In this document: positions 20,068-27,298 of the stretch, in pieces
Layout of the letters: every line of letters begins with the position of its first letter
Position numbering within the stretch: position 1 is the first letter of the stretch
NCBI RefSeq assembly: GCF_016464385.1
Contig: NZ_JADMLH010000001.1
Location: forward strand, 124,001 to 188,000
Length of the DNA stretch: 64,000 nt
DNA from: Nucisporomicrobium flavum
GTDB lineage: Bacteria > Actinomycetota > Actinomycetes > Mycobacteriales > Micromonosporaceae
Direction: 5' to 3'
Translations under genes and position numbers: made by a program
Notes under the pieces: generated by a model
Databases searched by the model: none
What the model was told of the DNA's origin: nothing
The model's input: the letters and a program-made list of their open reading frames with translations, nothing else

Positions 20068-21219
20068 GTGGACCTCACCCGGCCCCTGGCCCCGGACGTG
20101 CCCGCGGCACCGCACAGCGCCAGCGGTGAGCGCACCCGCCTGCACGACCTGAGCGGTCTCGCGCCGCCCGCGCGCCCGGCCCGGCGGTGGACGCCACGCC
20201 GGGTGGTGGCCACGCCGGCGGCGTACGACCATCCGCACGGCCACCGCATCATGGACCGGCTCGGGGAGCTGGGCATCGAGGTGGAACGGCTGCCCGGCAA
20301 CCGGCTGACCGGGCTGCGCGGCGCCACCGAGCGGGAGACGTACGCCCGCGCCAAGGCGACCCTGGCGATCGTGGTCAGCCCGCCGTCGCGCCGCAAGCTG
20401 CAGCCGATCGCCCCCAGCGCGGACTGGCGCTTCGACCTGGCCGAGGGCTGCCCGGCGCACTGCCAGTACTGCTACCTCGCCGGCTCGCTGACCGGGCCGC
20501 CGGTGACCCGCGTCTACGCCGACCTCGACGACATCCTCGCCGGGCTGGCGCCGTACGCCGGAACCGCGAAGCGCCGCCCCGAGGAGGGCACCACCTTCGA
20601 GGCGTCCTGCTACACCGACCCGCTCGCGCTGGAACACCTGACCGGCAGCTGGCGCCGCGCGGTGGAGCACTTCGGCGCCTGGGACGACGCGGTGCAACTG
20701 CGCTGGACGACGAAGTTCGCCGACGTGGGCACCTTCGTCGGTCTGCCGCACCACGGGCGCACCCGGGTCCGCCTCAGCGTCAACTGCCTGCCGGTCACCA
20801 CCCGCTTCGAGGGCGGCACGGCCAGGCTCGAGGACCGCCTCGCCGCCCTGCGCCGCCTCGCCCTCGACGGCTACCCGGTCGGCCTCACGATCGCGCCGAT
20901 CATGCCGGTGCCGGACTGGCCGGAGCACTACGGCCACCTGCTCGACGAGGTGGCCCGCGCGGTGCACGGCGTGCCAGGCCTCGACCTGACCGCCGAGCTC
21001 ATCACGCACCGCTTCACCCCGGGCAGCAAGGACGTGCTGCTCGGCTGGTACCCGGCGACCCGCCTGGAGATGGACGAGGAGGCCCGCGACCGCAAGCACG
21101 GCAAGTTCGGCGCGGTCAAGTACGTCTACCCGCGTACCACCATGACGGACCTGCGCTCCTGGTTCGAACGGGAGATCGCCGAGCGCCTGCCGGCCTGCCG
21201 CATCCTCTACTGGACCTGA
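20068..21219 (+). CDS. Spore photoproduct lyase-like radical SAM protein
   Basis: 383 residues, GTG at 20068. The cluster-binding motif is CPAHCQYCYL (CxxxCxxC) near residue 130, preceded by FDLAEG, which matches the spore photoproduct lyase (SplB) family rather than generic radical SAM enzymes. Further family-like blocks are SCYTDPLALEHLTGSW, LRWTTKFADV, RLSVNCLPVTTRFEGG and LTAELITHRFTPGSK. True SPL repairs thymine dimers in spore DNA. Actinomycete members are longer at the N-terminus (about 100 extra residues here), so repair of spore or sporangiospore DNA is plausible but unproven. Its 3' end overlaps the convergent BKACE-like gene by 13 bases. Confidence 0.85.
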   Translation: MDLTRPLAPDVPAAPHSASGERTRLHDLSGLAPPARPARRWTPRRVVATPAAYDHPHGHRIMDRLGELGIEVERLPGNRLTGLRGATERETYARAKATLAIVVSPPSRRKLQPIAPSADWRFDLAEGCPAHCQYCYLAGSLTGPPVTRVYADLDDILAGLAPYAGTAKRRPEEGTTFEASCYTDPLALEHLTGSWRRAVEHFGAWDDAVQLRWTTKFADVGTFVGLPHHGRTRVRLSVNCLPVTTRFEGGTARLEDRLAALRRLALDGYPVGLTIAPIMPVPDWPEHYGHLLDEVARAVHGVPGLDLTAELITHRFTPGSKDVLLGWYPATRLEMDEEARDRKHGKFGAVKYVYPRTTMTDLRSWFEREIAERLPACRILYWT

Positions 21220-21944
21220 CCCGCGTTGCTCCACACCCGGAGCGCCCGGCGGACCAGGTCGGCGTTGTCCACCGCCGGGGCGCCCGTCTCGTCCACCAGG
21301 GTGTCCTCCAGCCCGATCCGGGTCGGCAGCCCGAGGCGCCCGGCATGCCGCACCAACGGCCAGCACGCCTCCTCCTCGCCGTGCAGCAGCCGAGGCCCGG
21401 CGACGCCCAGCCGGTCCAGCCGGTCCAGGATCTGATCCGCGGCCCGCTCGGCGTCCGCCACCGCCGGGTCCACGACCTCGATCAAGATCCGATCCACCGG
21501 TACGCCGCCGAGCACGCTCGCGGCGCCGGCCGTCCACACGCCCGCCTCGACGGCCACCCCCGCTTCCCGGACCGCGGCGGCGGTGTCGGCGAACCGTTCC
21601 TCGTGCACGTTCACCGACGCCATGTCGGGCCGCTGCTCCGGCGGCAGGCCGGCCCACGCGTGGATCCGCTCCAGCCGCAGCCGGGCATCGCCGCCGGTGA
21701 TCCACAGCCCGGTCGAGACGCCGACAGGCGTTCCCGGGCAGGACGCGCGGACCGCGGCGACCGCGGCCCCCACGTCGAGCGTCTCGGCGCCGGTCGCGTC
21801 CCGCGGGTGCAGGTGGACGGCTTCGGCCCCGGCCGCGACGGCACCCGTCGCCGCTTCGGCAAGCTGCGCCGGCGTGACCGGCACGCCCGGATGGTCACCG
21901 GGCCGCCGCCCGCCGTTGAGACACACCTTGATCCGCCTGATCAC
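21207..21944 (-). CDS. BKACE-family (3-keto-5-aminohexanoate cleavage-like) protein
   Basis: 245 residues, GTG at 21944 with AGGGTGGGG upstream. IKVCLNGG at the N-terminus, AVHLHPRD (metal-binding HxH) near residue 45, GVSTGLW, VNVHEE and GVWTAG in the barrel, and GLEDTLVDETG near the C-terminus follow the pattern of beta-keto acid cleavage enzymes, which condense a beta-keto acid with acetyl-CoA. It is shorter than typical members (about 270-300), so it may be a variant. It is divergent from the NUDIX gene with 22 bases between starts. Substrate unknown. Confidence 0.8.
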   Translation of the reverse strand: MIRRIKVCLNGGRRPGDHPGVPVTPAQLAEAATGAVAAGAEAVHLHPRDATGAETLDVGAAVAAVRASCPGTPVGVSTGLWITGGDARLRLERIHAWAGLPPEQRPDMASVNVHEERFADTAAAVREAGVAVEAGVWTAGAASVLGGVPVDRILIEVVDPAVADAERAADQILDRLDRLGVAGPRLLHGEEEACWPLVRHAGRLGLPTRIGLEDTLVDETGAPAVDNADLVRRALRVWSNAGQVQ

Positions 21945-21966
21945 GCCCCACCCTGACACGCTTGGC

Positions 21967-22398
21967 ATGATGGCGCCCATGAGCGAGCAAGTCCGGGTGT
22001 CCTGCGTGTTCGTCTGCCACGACGGCAACGGCAGGATCCTGCTGGCGAAACGCTCGGCCGCCGCCCGCGACGAGCCGGGCACCTGGGACACCGGCGCGGG
22101 CGCGCTGGAGTTCGGCGAGACCTTCGACGACGCGGTCACCCGCGAGGTCCGCGAGGAGTACACCGCCACCCCGCAGGACATCACGATGCTGGGGGTGCGC
22201 AACGTCGTCCGGCCGGGCTCGCACTGGGTCGCGCTGGTTTTCGCCGTACGCGTGGATCCGGCCGTCGCGCGGATCGGCGAGCCGCACAAGTTCGACGAGC
22301 TGGAGTGGTTCACAGTGGACGCGCTGCCGTCCCCGCTGCACTCGCAGCTGCCGGCCACCCTCGAGCTGTACGCCTCCTCAGCCGTGGGCGGCCGGTAG
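21967..22398 (+). CDS. NUDIX hydrolase
   Basis: 143 residues from ATG 21967 (ATG 21970 and 21979 also possible). The NUDIX box is complete: GALEFGETFDDAVTREVREEY fits Gx5Ex7REVxEE. The enzyme hydrolyses a nucleoside diphosphate linked to another group and needs Mg. SVFVCHDGNGRILLAKRS-like start (here CVFVCHDGNGRILLAKRS) and WDTGAG are consistent with house-cleaning nucleotide hydrolases. Substrate cannot be named. Its last 21 bases overlap the convergent GGDEF gene. Confidence 0.9.
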   Translation: MMAPMSEQVRVSCVFVCHDGNGRILLAKRSAAARDEPGTWDTGAGALEFGETFDDAVTREVREEYTATPQDITMLGVRNVVRPGSHWVALVFAVRVDPAVARIGEPHKFDELEWFTVDALPSPLHSQLPATLELYASSAVGGR

Positions 22399-24192
22399 CC
22401 ACCGATCGCCGGTGAGGGCGAGCGGGCCCGGCCCGGCCGCGCCGATCACACCGGCGGCCTGCAGCGTCAGGAACTCGTCGACGAGGTGGGCGGGGAACTG
22501 CACGCCTCGGCAGCGGCGCAGCTCCGCGCGAGCGCGGTCGGCGGGCAGGTTCAGCCCGTCGTCCCCGTCCGCGCGCATGAACGCCCACGCCGCGCAGACC
22601 CCGGCCACCGCGCCGGCCGGAACCGGTACGGCATCGGGACGCCGGCGGGCGGCGTCGCCCAGAACCGCGGCCCACGCGCCGATCTGCTGGTCGAGCCACG
22701 CCACGTCGTCCGGCGTGGACGCGGCCACCGCCGGCTCGGGACGCTCCGCCGGATCGGTGATGACGACCCGGTCGCGGCCGGCCCGTTTGGCCGTGTAGAG
22801 CGCGGCATCGGCGACCGTGACCAGCGTGTCCGCGGTGACGCGGTGCGGCGGGACCGCGGCGGTGCCGCCGATCGAGATGGTGACCGTCACCGGGGTCCGG
22901 CCGTCCACCAGCACGGGCTCCCGGCTCATCCCGGTGCGGATGCGCTCGGCCAGCCCGGCCAGGTCGTCCGGCCCGGTCGCGCCGGCGAGGACAGCGAACT
23001 CCTCGCCGCCGAAGCGGGCCACCACGTCGCCGCCGCGGCAGGCGCTGCGCAGCCGGCGGGCCACCTCCACGAGCACCTGGTCGCCGGCCGGGTGGCCGTA
23101 CGTGTCGTTGACGCCTTTGAAATGGTCGACGTCGATGAGCAGGAGCGCGAACGATTCGCCGTGCCGGGCCGCGCGTTCGCTCTCGAGCCGCAGCTGCTCG
23201 GTGAGGAACCGGCGGGTGTGCAGACCCGTGAGCGCGTCGGTGATGGCGAGCCGCCGCTGCGCCGCGATGAGCCCGGCCATGCGCACCAGGACGAGCAGGA
23301 ACAGCACGGCCGACGCGCCGACCACGACGAGGTCGGACTGCCCCTCGCCGCGCAGGGTCTGCACCACCAGCACGGCCGGGGCCATCGCGGTGGCGGTACC
23401 GAGGAGCAAAAGCCGGTACGGCGTGGAGCCGGAGCGGGGTTCGGCCGGATCGGCGATGTGCCGCATGGACGGGTGCAGTCCGGCAGCCCCGAGTGCGACG
23501 TAGCTGAGCAGCCAGATCCCGTCGGCCCAGCCGCCGTCGGCGAAGGAGCCGCTGAGGGTGAGCAGGCCGTACGTCGTGTCCCCGAGCAGGGTGAGGCCGA
23601 GGAACGCCAGCAGCAGCTGGTAGGCCGGCTGCCGGGCGCCGCCGTTGAGCATCAGGCGGACGGCGACGGTCAGCACGCACAGGTCCATCACCGGGTACGC
23701 GGTGGCCGCCACACGGTCCAGCGTGTCGACGCCGGGCGCGCTGACCGTCGGCAGGATCAGGAAGACCCACCACAGGACGCCGGCGCCCACCGCGAGGATC
23801 GCGGTGTCGACCAGCGCGGCGGTGTTGCGCTGCGGGGTCCGCCGCCGGGTGAGCCGCACGAGCGCCGCGGCGACCAGGACGTACTGGGCGAGGTAGAGCA
23901 CGTTCGCCAGCGGCGGATAACTGGCGTCGTCCTGCGAGGCGAAGTAGTACATGAGGTCGCCACCGGTGTACATCACCTGCCCGGCAGCGAACAGCCACCA
24001 CACCGACGCCGGCCGCGGCCGGTGCCGGCGGATGCCCACGGCGAGCGCGCCGGCCGTCGAGCCGCTGATCAGGCAGTAGAGGAAGGTCTGGACGTCCCAC
24101 CCGAAGGCGGCCGGCAGCACGAAGTAGCCGGCAAGAGGCACCAGGGCGCCGGCCGACCACAGCATCCACGCCCGCCCGGTCAACGATGTCAC
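22378..24192 (-). CDS. Membrane-bound GGDEF diguanylate cyclase with extra C-terminal domain
   Basis: 604 residues, GTG at 24192. Ten or so membrane helices fill residues 10-310. The GGDEF domain (about 312-470) has LLIDVDHFKGVNDTYGHPAGD, an RGGD inhibitory site (386-389) five residues before the intact GGEEF (395-399), and ends with DAALYTAKRAGRDRVV. It should make cyclic-di-GMP with product inhibition. The last 130 residues are unusual; the stretch GVQFPAHLVDEFLTLQ resembles the end of HD-GYP domains (GxxFDPxxVxAFL), but no HD or GYP motif is left, so this is perhaps a decayed phosphodiesterase domain. Confidence 0.9.
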   Translation of the reverse strand: MTSLTGRAWMLWSAGALVPLAGYFVLPAAFGWDVQTFLYCLISGSTAGALAVGIRRHRPRPASVWWLFAAGQVMYTGGDLMYYFASQDDASYPPLANVLYLAQYVLVAAALVRLTRRRTPQRNTAALVDTAILAVGAGVLWWVFLILPTVSAPGVDTLDRVAATAYPVMDLCVLTVAVRLMLNGGARQPAYQLLLAFLGLTLLGDTTYGLLTLSGSFADGGWADGIWLLSYVALGAAGLHPSMRHIADPAEPRSGSTPYRLLLLGTATAMAPAVLVVQTLRGEGQSDLVVVGASAVLFLLVLVRMAGLIAAQRRLAITDALTGLHTRRFLTEQLRLESERAARHGESFALLLIDVDHFKGVNDTYGHPAGDQVLVEVARRLRSACRGGDVVARFGGEEFAVLAGATGPDDLAGLAERIRTGMSREPVLVDGRTPVTVTISIGGTAAVPPHRVTADTLVTVADAALYTAKRAGRDRVVITDPAERPEPAVAASTPDDVAWLDQQIGAWAAVLGDAARRRPDAVPVPAGAVAGVCAAWAFMRADGDDGLNLPADRARAELRRCRGVQFPAHLVDEFLTLQAAGVIGAAGPGPLALTGDRWLPAAHG

Positions 24193-24259
24193 GCCCTCAT
24201 GACAACCCCGGACGGTTCACGGCCCGGGTGTATCCCGGTTGCCCGACGGGAGCCACGGC

Positions 24260-24737
24260 TCAGCGGTGGGCGAAGACGAAGCCGCCCTCCACGCCCGGCG
24301 CCGGGCGGTGCACCATCTCGGCCTCGACGGTGAACCCGGCCGCGACGAGCCAGCCCGCGACCCGGGCCGTCGGGCGGCTGTGCACCTGGACGCGCATCGG
24401 GTGTCCGCCGTACCCCTCGGTCTTGAGTCTGCTGCCCGTACCGGAGTGGAAACCCAGGAGAAGCGGCCCGCCGGGCCGCAGCACCCGGAAGAACCCGGCG
24501 AGGACCGCGGGCATCTCGTCGTCCGGGACGGTGCAGGTGGCCGGTGATCCGCCCCGGGCCGCAGCCGACGTCCGCGACCGGGCCGCCGCCCTGGGCGCGT
24601 ACCAGCTCGGCGAACAGGGCCAGGATGCCCCGCTGGAACGGCTCGCCGTCGAGAGCGTCGCGCAGCATGTCGGCGTAGCTGGTCGCCACTGTGTCGTACG
24701 ACGCCCGGGTGTCGTGCAGCCAGTCGGGATCGCGCAT
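24260..24737 (-). pseudogene. Class I SAM-dependent methyltransferase, broken by internal deletion and frameshift
   Basis: The 5' part reads from ATG 24737: MRDPDWLHDTRASYDTVATS, then PVADVGCGPGRITGHLH (SAM motif I). After that the frame becomes nonsense. A second frame, ending at TGA 24260, resumes with EMPAVLAGFFRVLRPGGPLL and continues to a normal methyltransferase C-terminus (VQVHSRPTARVAGWLVAAGF). The join is near 24525-24535. Together only about 159 codons remain where intact relatives have about 210, so roughly 150 bases are gone, including the acidic loop after motif I and motif II. The product cannot bind SAM normally. A simple one-base error would not restore the missing part. Confidence 0.8.
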
Positions 24738-24755
24738 GGGCGGCACGATATCGCC

Positions 24756-25199
24756 TCAGCGGTGCAGGCCGTCCAGGTCCCAGCGGGGCACCGGCAGCCC
24801 GGCGGGAACCCGCGAGCCCATCGGCGAGTACGTCATCACCTCGTCGGTCGCCCACCGCATGTACGCGACCAGCGCCGCCCGCACCGCCGGATCGGACGTG
24901 AGGCGTACGCCGTCGACCGCGGCGGCGAAGCAGGCCACGAACCGGTCCCCGAGGTCGTCCTCGGCTCCCTGGCTGGCGTGCAGACCGAGCATCGCGGAGT
25001 GGCCGCCGTACGCCGTGGAGTAGACCGGCGGCCCGCCGAACACCTCACCCCAGTAGTCGGCGAGGCGTTGCACGTGCTCCGGGTTGGTGGTGTGCGAGAA
25101 CGGGTGCTCGAGGACGGGATCGGCCAGGCACCGCGCGTGGAAGTCCGCGGCGAGCGCGAGGAGAGCCGGCGCCCCGCCCACGGCGTCGTAGAGGGTCAC
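24756..25199 (-). CDS. Truncated haemoglobin-like globin
   Basis: 147 residues, GTG at 25199. MTLYDAVGG at the N-terminus, HPFSHTTNPEHVQRLADYWGEVFGGPP (helices B-E region) and GHSAMLGLHAS, in which the His is a likely proximal haem ligand (LxxxH), match truncated globins. These bind O2 or NO and help in nitrosative or oxygen stress. MRWATDEVM near residue 115 is a common C-terminal feature. Class (II versus III) is not certain. It is divergent from the FAD oxidase gene with 43 bases between starts. Confidence 0.85.
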   Translation of the reverse strand: MTLYDAVGGAPALLALAADFHARCLADPVLEHPFSHTTNPEHVQRLADYWGEVFGGPPVYSTAYGGHSAMLGLHASQGAEDDLGDRFVACFAAAVDGVRLTSDPAVRAALVAYMRWATDEVMTYSPMGSRVPAGLPVPRWDLDGLHR

Positions 25200-25208
25200 G
25201 CGCCCACC

Positions 25209-25236
25209 TTGCCAGATGGCACGGGCGGCTTAGGGT
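25209..25236 (+). promoter_or_regulatory. Promoter TTGCCA-N16-TAGGGT for leaderless FAD oxidase gene
   Basis: TTGCCA at 25209-25214 and TAGGGT at 25231-25236 are 16 bases apart, close to a sigma-70 type promoter. GTG at 25243 follows the -10 by six bases, so the mRNA should start at the first codon. There is no ribosome site. Confidence 0.55.
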
Positions 25237-25242
25237 GGGCCG

Positions 25243-26466
25243 GTGGTTCTCCCGCGCTTCGCCGACGTCCGGGCCGCCGCCGTCGTACCCTGCGCGACCC
25301 CCACCGACGTGGCAGCGGCCCTGCGCCAGGCCGCCGGAGGTGGGCATCCGGTGGCGGTACGCGGCGGCGGCCACTGTTTCGCCGGCCGGTCGAGCGGCAC
25401 CGGCGTGGTGATCGACACCAGCCCGATGACCGGCGTCGACGTGGATGGCGACCGGGCCGTCATCGCCGCGGGCACCCGGCTCGCCGAGGTGTACGACGTC
25501 CTCGCCGCGCACGGGCGCACCATCCCGGCAGGATGCGGGCCGACCGTCGGCGTCGCCGGCCTGACCCTGGGCGGGGGACTCGGCATCCTCGGCCGCCGGT
25601 ACGGGCTCACGTGCGACAGCCTCCTCGCGGCCCGCCTCGTCCTCGCCGACGGGCAGCCGGTCGACGCCGACGACGATCTACTGTGGATGCTGCGCGGCGG
25701 TGGCGCCCCCGGCGTGGTCTGCTCGCTGACGTTCCGGACGGTGCCCGCGCCGGACTCGACCGCGTTCCGGCTCTCCTTCCCGGCGGCCGCGGCCACCGGC
25801 CTCGTCGACGCGTGGCAGGACACCCTCCCGTCCCTCGACGACCCGCTGGCGCCGAGCCTGCACGTCACCGTCCCCCCGGACCCCGCGGCACCGCTCCAGG
25901 TGACCGTCTCGGGGGCCGCTCCCACGAGCGCCGCCGTGGACGACCTGATCCGGCGCCTCGGCGTGACACCGGTGTCGGACGCCCGGCACGACGGCACCCA
26001 CCGTTCGACCAAGCGCTGGCTGGCCGGAGAAGACCTCCCCGACGTCCGGTACGCGTACCTGCACTCAGAGTTCTTCCGCTCACGCGTACCGGCGACCGGC
26101 CTGATCGCCCGCCTGCTCGACGACCGGCGGCCGGGCGAGGAGCGCGAGCTCGACTTCTCGCCCTGGGGCGGCGGGTACAACCGGGTGCCGGCGGCCGCCA
26201 CCGCGTTCCCGCACCGCGAGGCCCTGTTCCTGCTCAAGCAGACGGCCATGGTGCCGCCGGGCCGCCGGCCGGGCGCGTGGCTCGACGAGTCGTACGCGCT
26301 CGCGCACCCCTTCGGCACGGGCGGCGCGTACCCGAACTTTCCCGAACCCGGCCTGCCGGACGAGGCCTACTACCTGGGGAACACCGGCCGGCTCCGCCGG
26401 CTGCGGTCCTTCCACGACCCCGCGGGGGTCTTCACGCCGGGCCGGGCTGAGAGCGTGACCAGCTGA
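25243..26466 (+). CDS. Berberine-bridge-enzyme-type FAD-linked oxidase
   Basis: 407 residues, GTG at 25243. The FAD-binding domain has VAVRGGGHCFAG (His for 8-alpha attachment of FAD, about residue 45) and AGCGPTVGVAGLTLGGGLGI, where the Cys is placed as the second, 6-S-cysteinyl, attachment site of bicovalent flavoenzymes. The C-terminal BBE-like end reads YYLGNTGRLRRLRSFHDPAGVF. Members oxidise sugars, alkaloids or natural product intermediates and reduce O2 to H2O2. No signal peptide, so probably cytoplasmic. The substrate is unknown; no biosynthetic cluster lies around it. Confidence 0.88.
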   Translation: MVLPRFADVRAAAVVPCATPTDVAAALRQAAGGGHPVAVRGGGHCFAGRSSGTGVVIDTSPMTGVDVDGDRAVIAAGTRLAEVYDVLAAHGRTIPAGCGPTVGVAGLTLGGGLGILGRRYGLTCDSLLAARLVLADGQPVDADDDLLWMLRGGGAPGVVCSLTFRTVPAPDSTAFRLSFPAAAATGLVDAWQDTLPSLDDPLAPSLHVTVPPDPAAPLQVTVSGAAPTSAAVDDLIRRLGVTPVSDARHDGTHRSTKRWLAGEDLPDVRYAYLHSEFFRSRVPATGLIARLLDDRRPGEERELDFSPWGGGYNRVPAAATAFPHREALFLLKQTAMVPPGRRPGAWLDESYALAHPFGTGGAYPNFPEPGLPDEAYYLGNTGRLRRLRSFHDPAGVFTPGRAESVTS

Positions 26467-26581
26467 GGCGCGGTCGGATCGCGGAAGAATTTCTCCGGCT
26501 CGGTGTCGGATCCGGGGCGGGCCGTTCGTGGAGCAGGCGAGGGGCGGCCGGACCGGGCCGCCGGGACAAGGGAGTCATGGG

Positions 26582-26950
26582 ATGCCGCGGTACCTGATCT
26601 CGTTCGACGACGGCGCGATGGACCACATCCCGGCCGGGGAGATACCGGAGGTGGCCAAGGCGGCGCACGCCGTGCTCCAGGAGGCCGTGGATGCCGGCGT
26701 GTTCGTGTTCGGCGGCGGGCTCGAGCGCCAGCGGGCCGGGGTCGTCGCCGCCGACGGGGTGGTCAGCGACGGGCCGTACCCGGAGACCAAGGAGGTCATC
26801 GGCGGCCTCACGATCGTCGACGTGCCGTCCCGGGAGGAGGCGCTGAGCTGGGCCGGGAAGATCGCGGCCGCGTGCCGGTGCGCTCAGGAGGTCCGGGAGC
26901 TCATGCCCGATCCCGAGCTGGAGGAGATGCTCCGCCGGGCCGGCCGCTGA
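26582..26950 (+). CDS. YciI-like (YCII/DGPF domain) protein
   Basis: 122 residues, ATG at 26582 after AAGGGAG; an in-frame upstream ATG at 26528 gives an unlikely low-complexity leader. YLISFDDGAM at the start and DGPYPETKEVIGG in the middle are the DGPF/YCII marks. In actinomycetes these often sit with ECF sigma factors or act as small enzyme-like dimers; here no sigma factor gene is next to it. Precise function unknown. Confidence 0.88.
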   Translation: MPRYLISFDDGAMDHIPAGEIPEVAKAAHAVLQEAVDAGVFVFGGGLERQRAGVVAADGVVSDGPYPETKEVIGGLTIVDVPSREEALSWAGKIAAACRCAQEVRELMPDPELEEMLRRAGR

Positions 26951-26968
26951 GGGCGGAGTCCCCAGGCG

Positions 26969-27298
26969 TCAGCGCTCTCGCGCGGGCTCGCTCCGCGCGA
27001 AGGTGATGTTGACCTCGAACGTCGCCTCGGCCGAGCCCTTCGACAGGATGACGCCCGCCTCGGCGGCGAGGGTGATGCCGAACGACGCTTCGACCTCGTT
27101 GACCTGCCAGCCGGCGTGGACCGGCAGGTCGGCGAGGCCGGTCGAGATGGAGACGGCGCCGGCCCGGATGGCGTCGCGGATGTCGTCGAGGCGGGCCGTC
27201 AGCATCTCGCTGACGTTCGAGTTCCAGCCGATCTCCCGGCCCCCGTCGGTCATCTCGACGACCGGCACGTAGACGGGCGGCGGCGTGTTCTCACTCAT
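26969..27298 (-). CDS. Trypco1-like (trypsin-co-occurring) small protein
   Basis: 109 residues. ATG at 27298 overlaps by four bases (ATGA) the stop of the giant protease-NACHT-HEAT gene, so the two are translationally coupled. The C-terminal half VEASFGITLAAEAGVILSKG ... AEATFEVNITF fits the Trypco1 (CU044_2847-type) domain, a small beta-rich module found by comparative genomics next to trypsin-NACHT or trypsin-MoxR conflict genes. Preceding it is an amphipathic helix (MLTARLDDIRDAIRAG). In such systems this module is suspected to be substrate or regulator of the protease; that is inference. The assignment rests on pattern and context. Confidence 0.75.
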   Translation of the reverse strand: MSENTPPPVYVPVVEMTDGGREIGWNSNVSEMLTARLDDIRDAIRAGAVSISTGLADLPVHAGWQVNEVEASFGITLAAEAGVILSKGSAEATFEVNITFARSEPARER

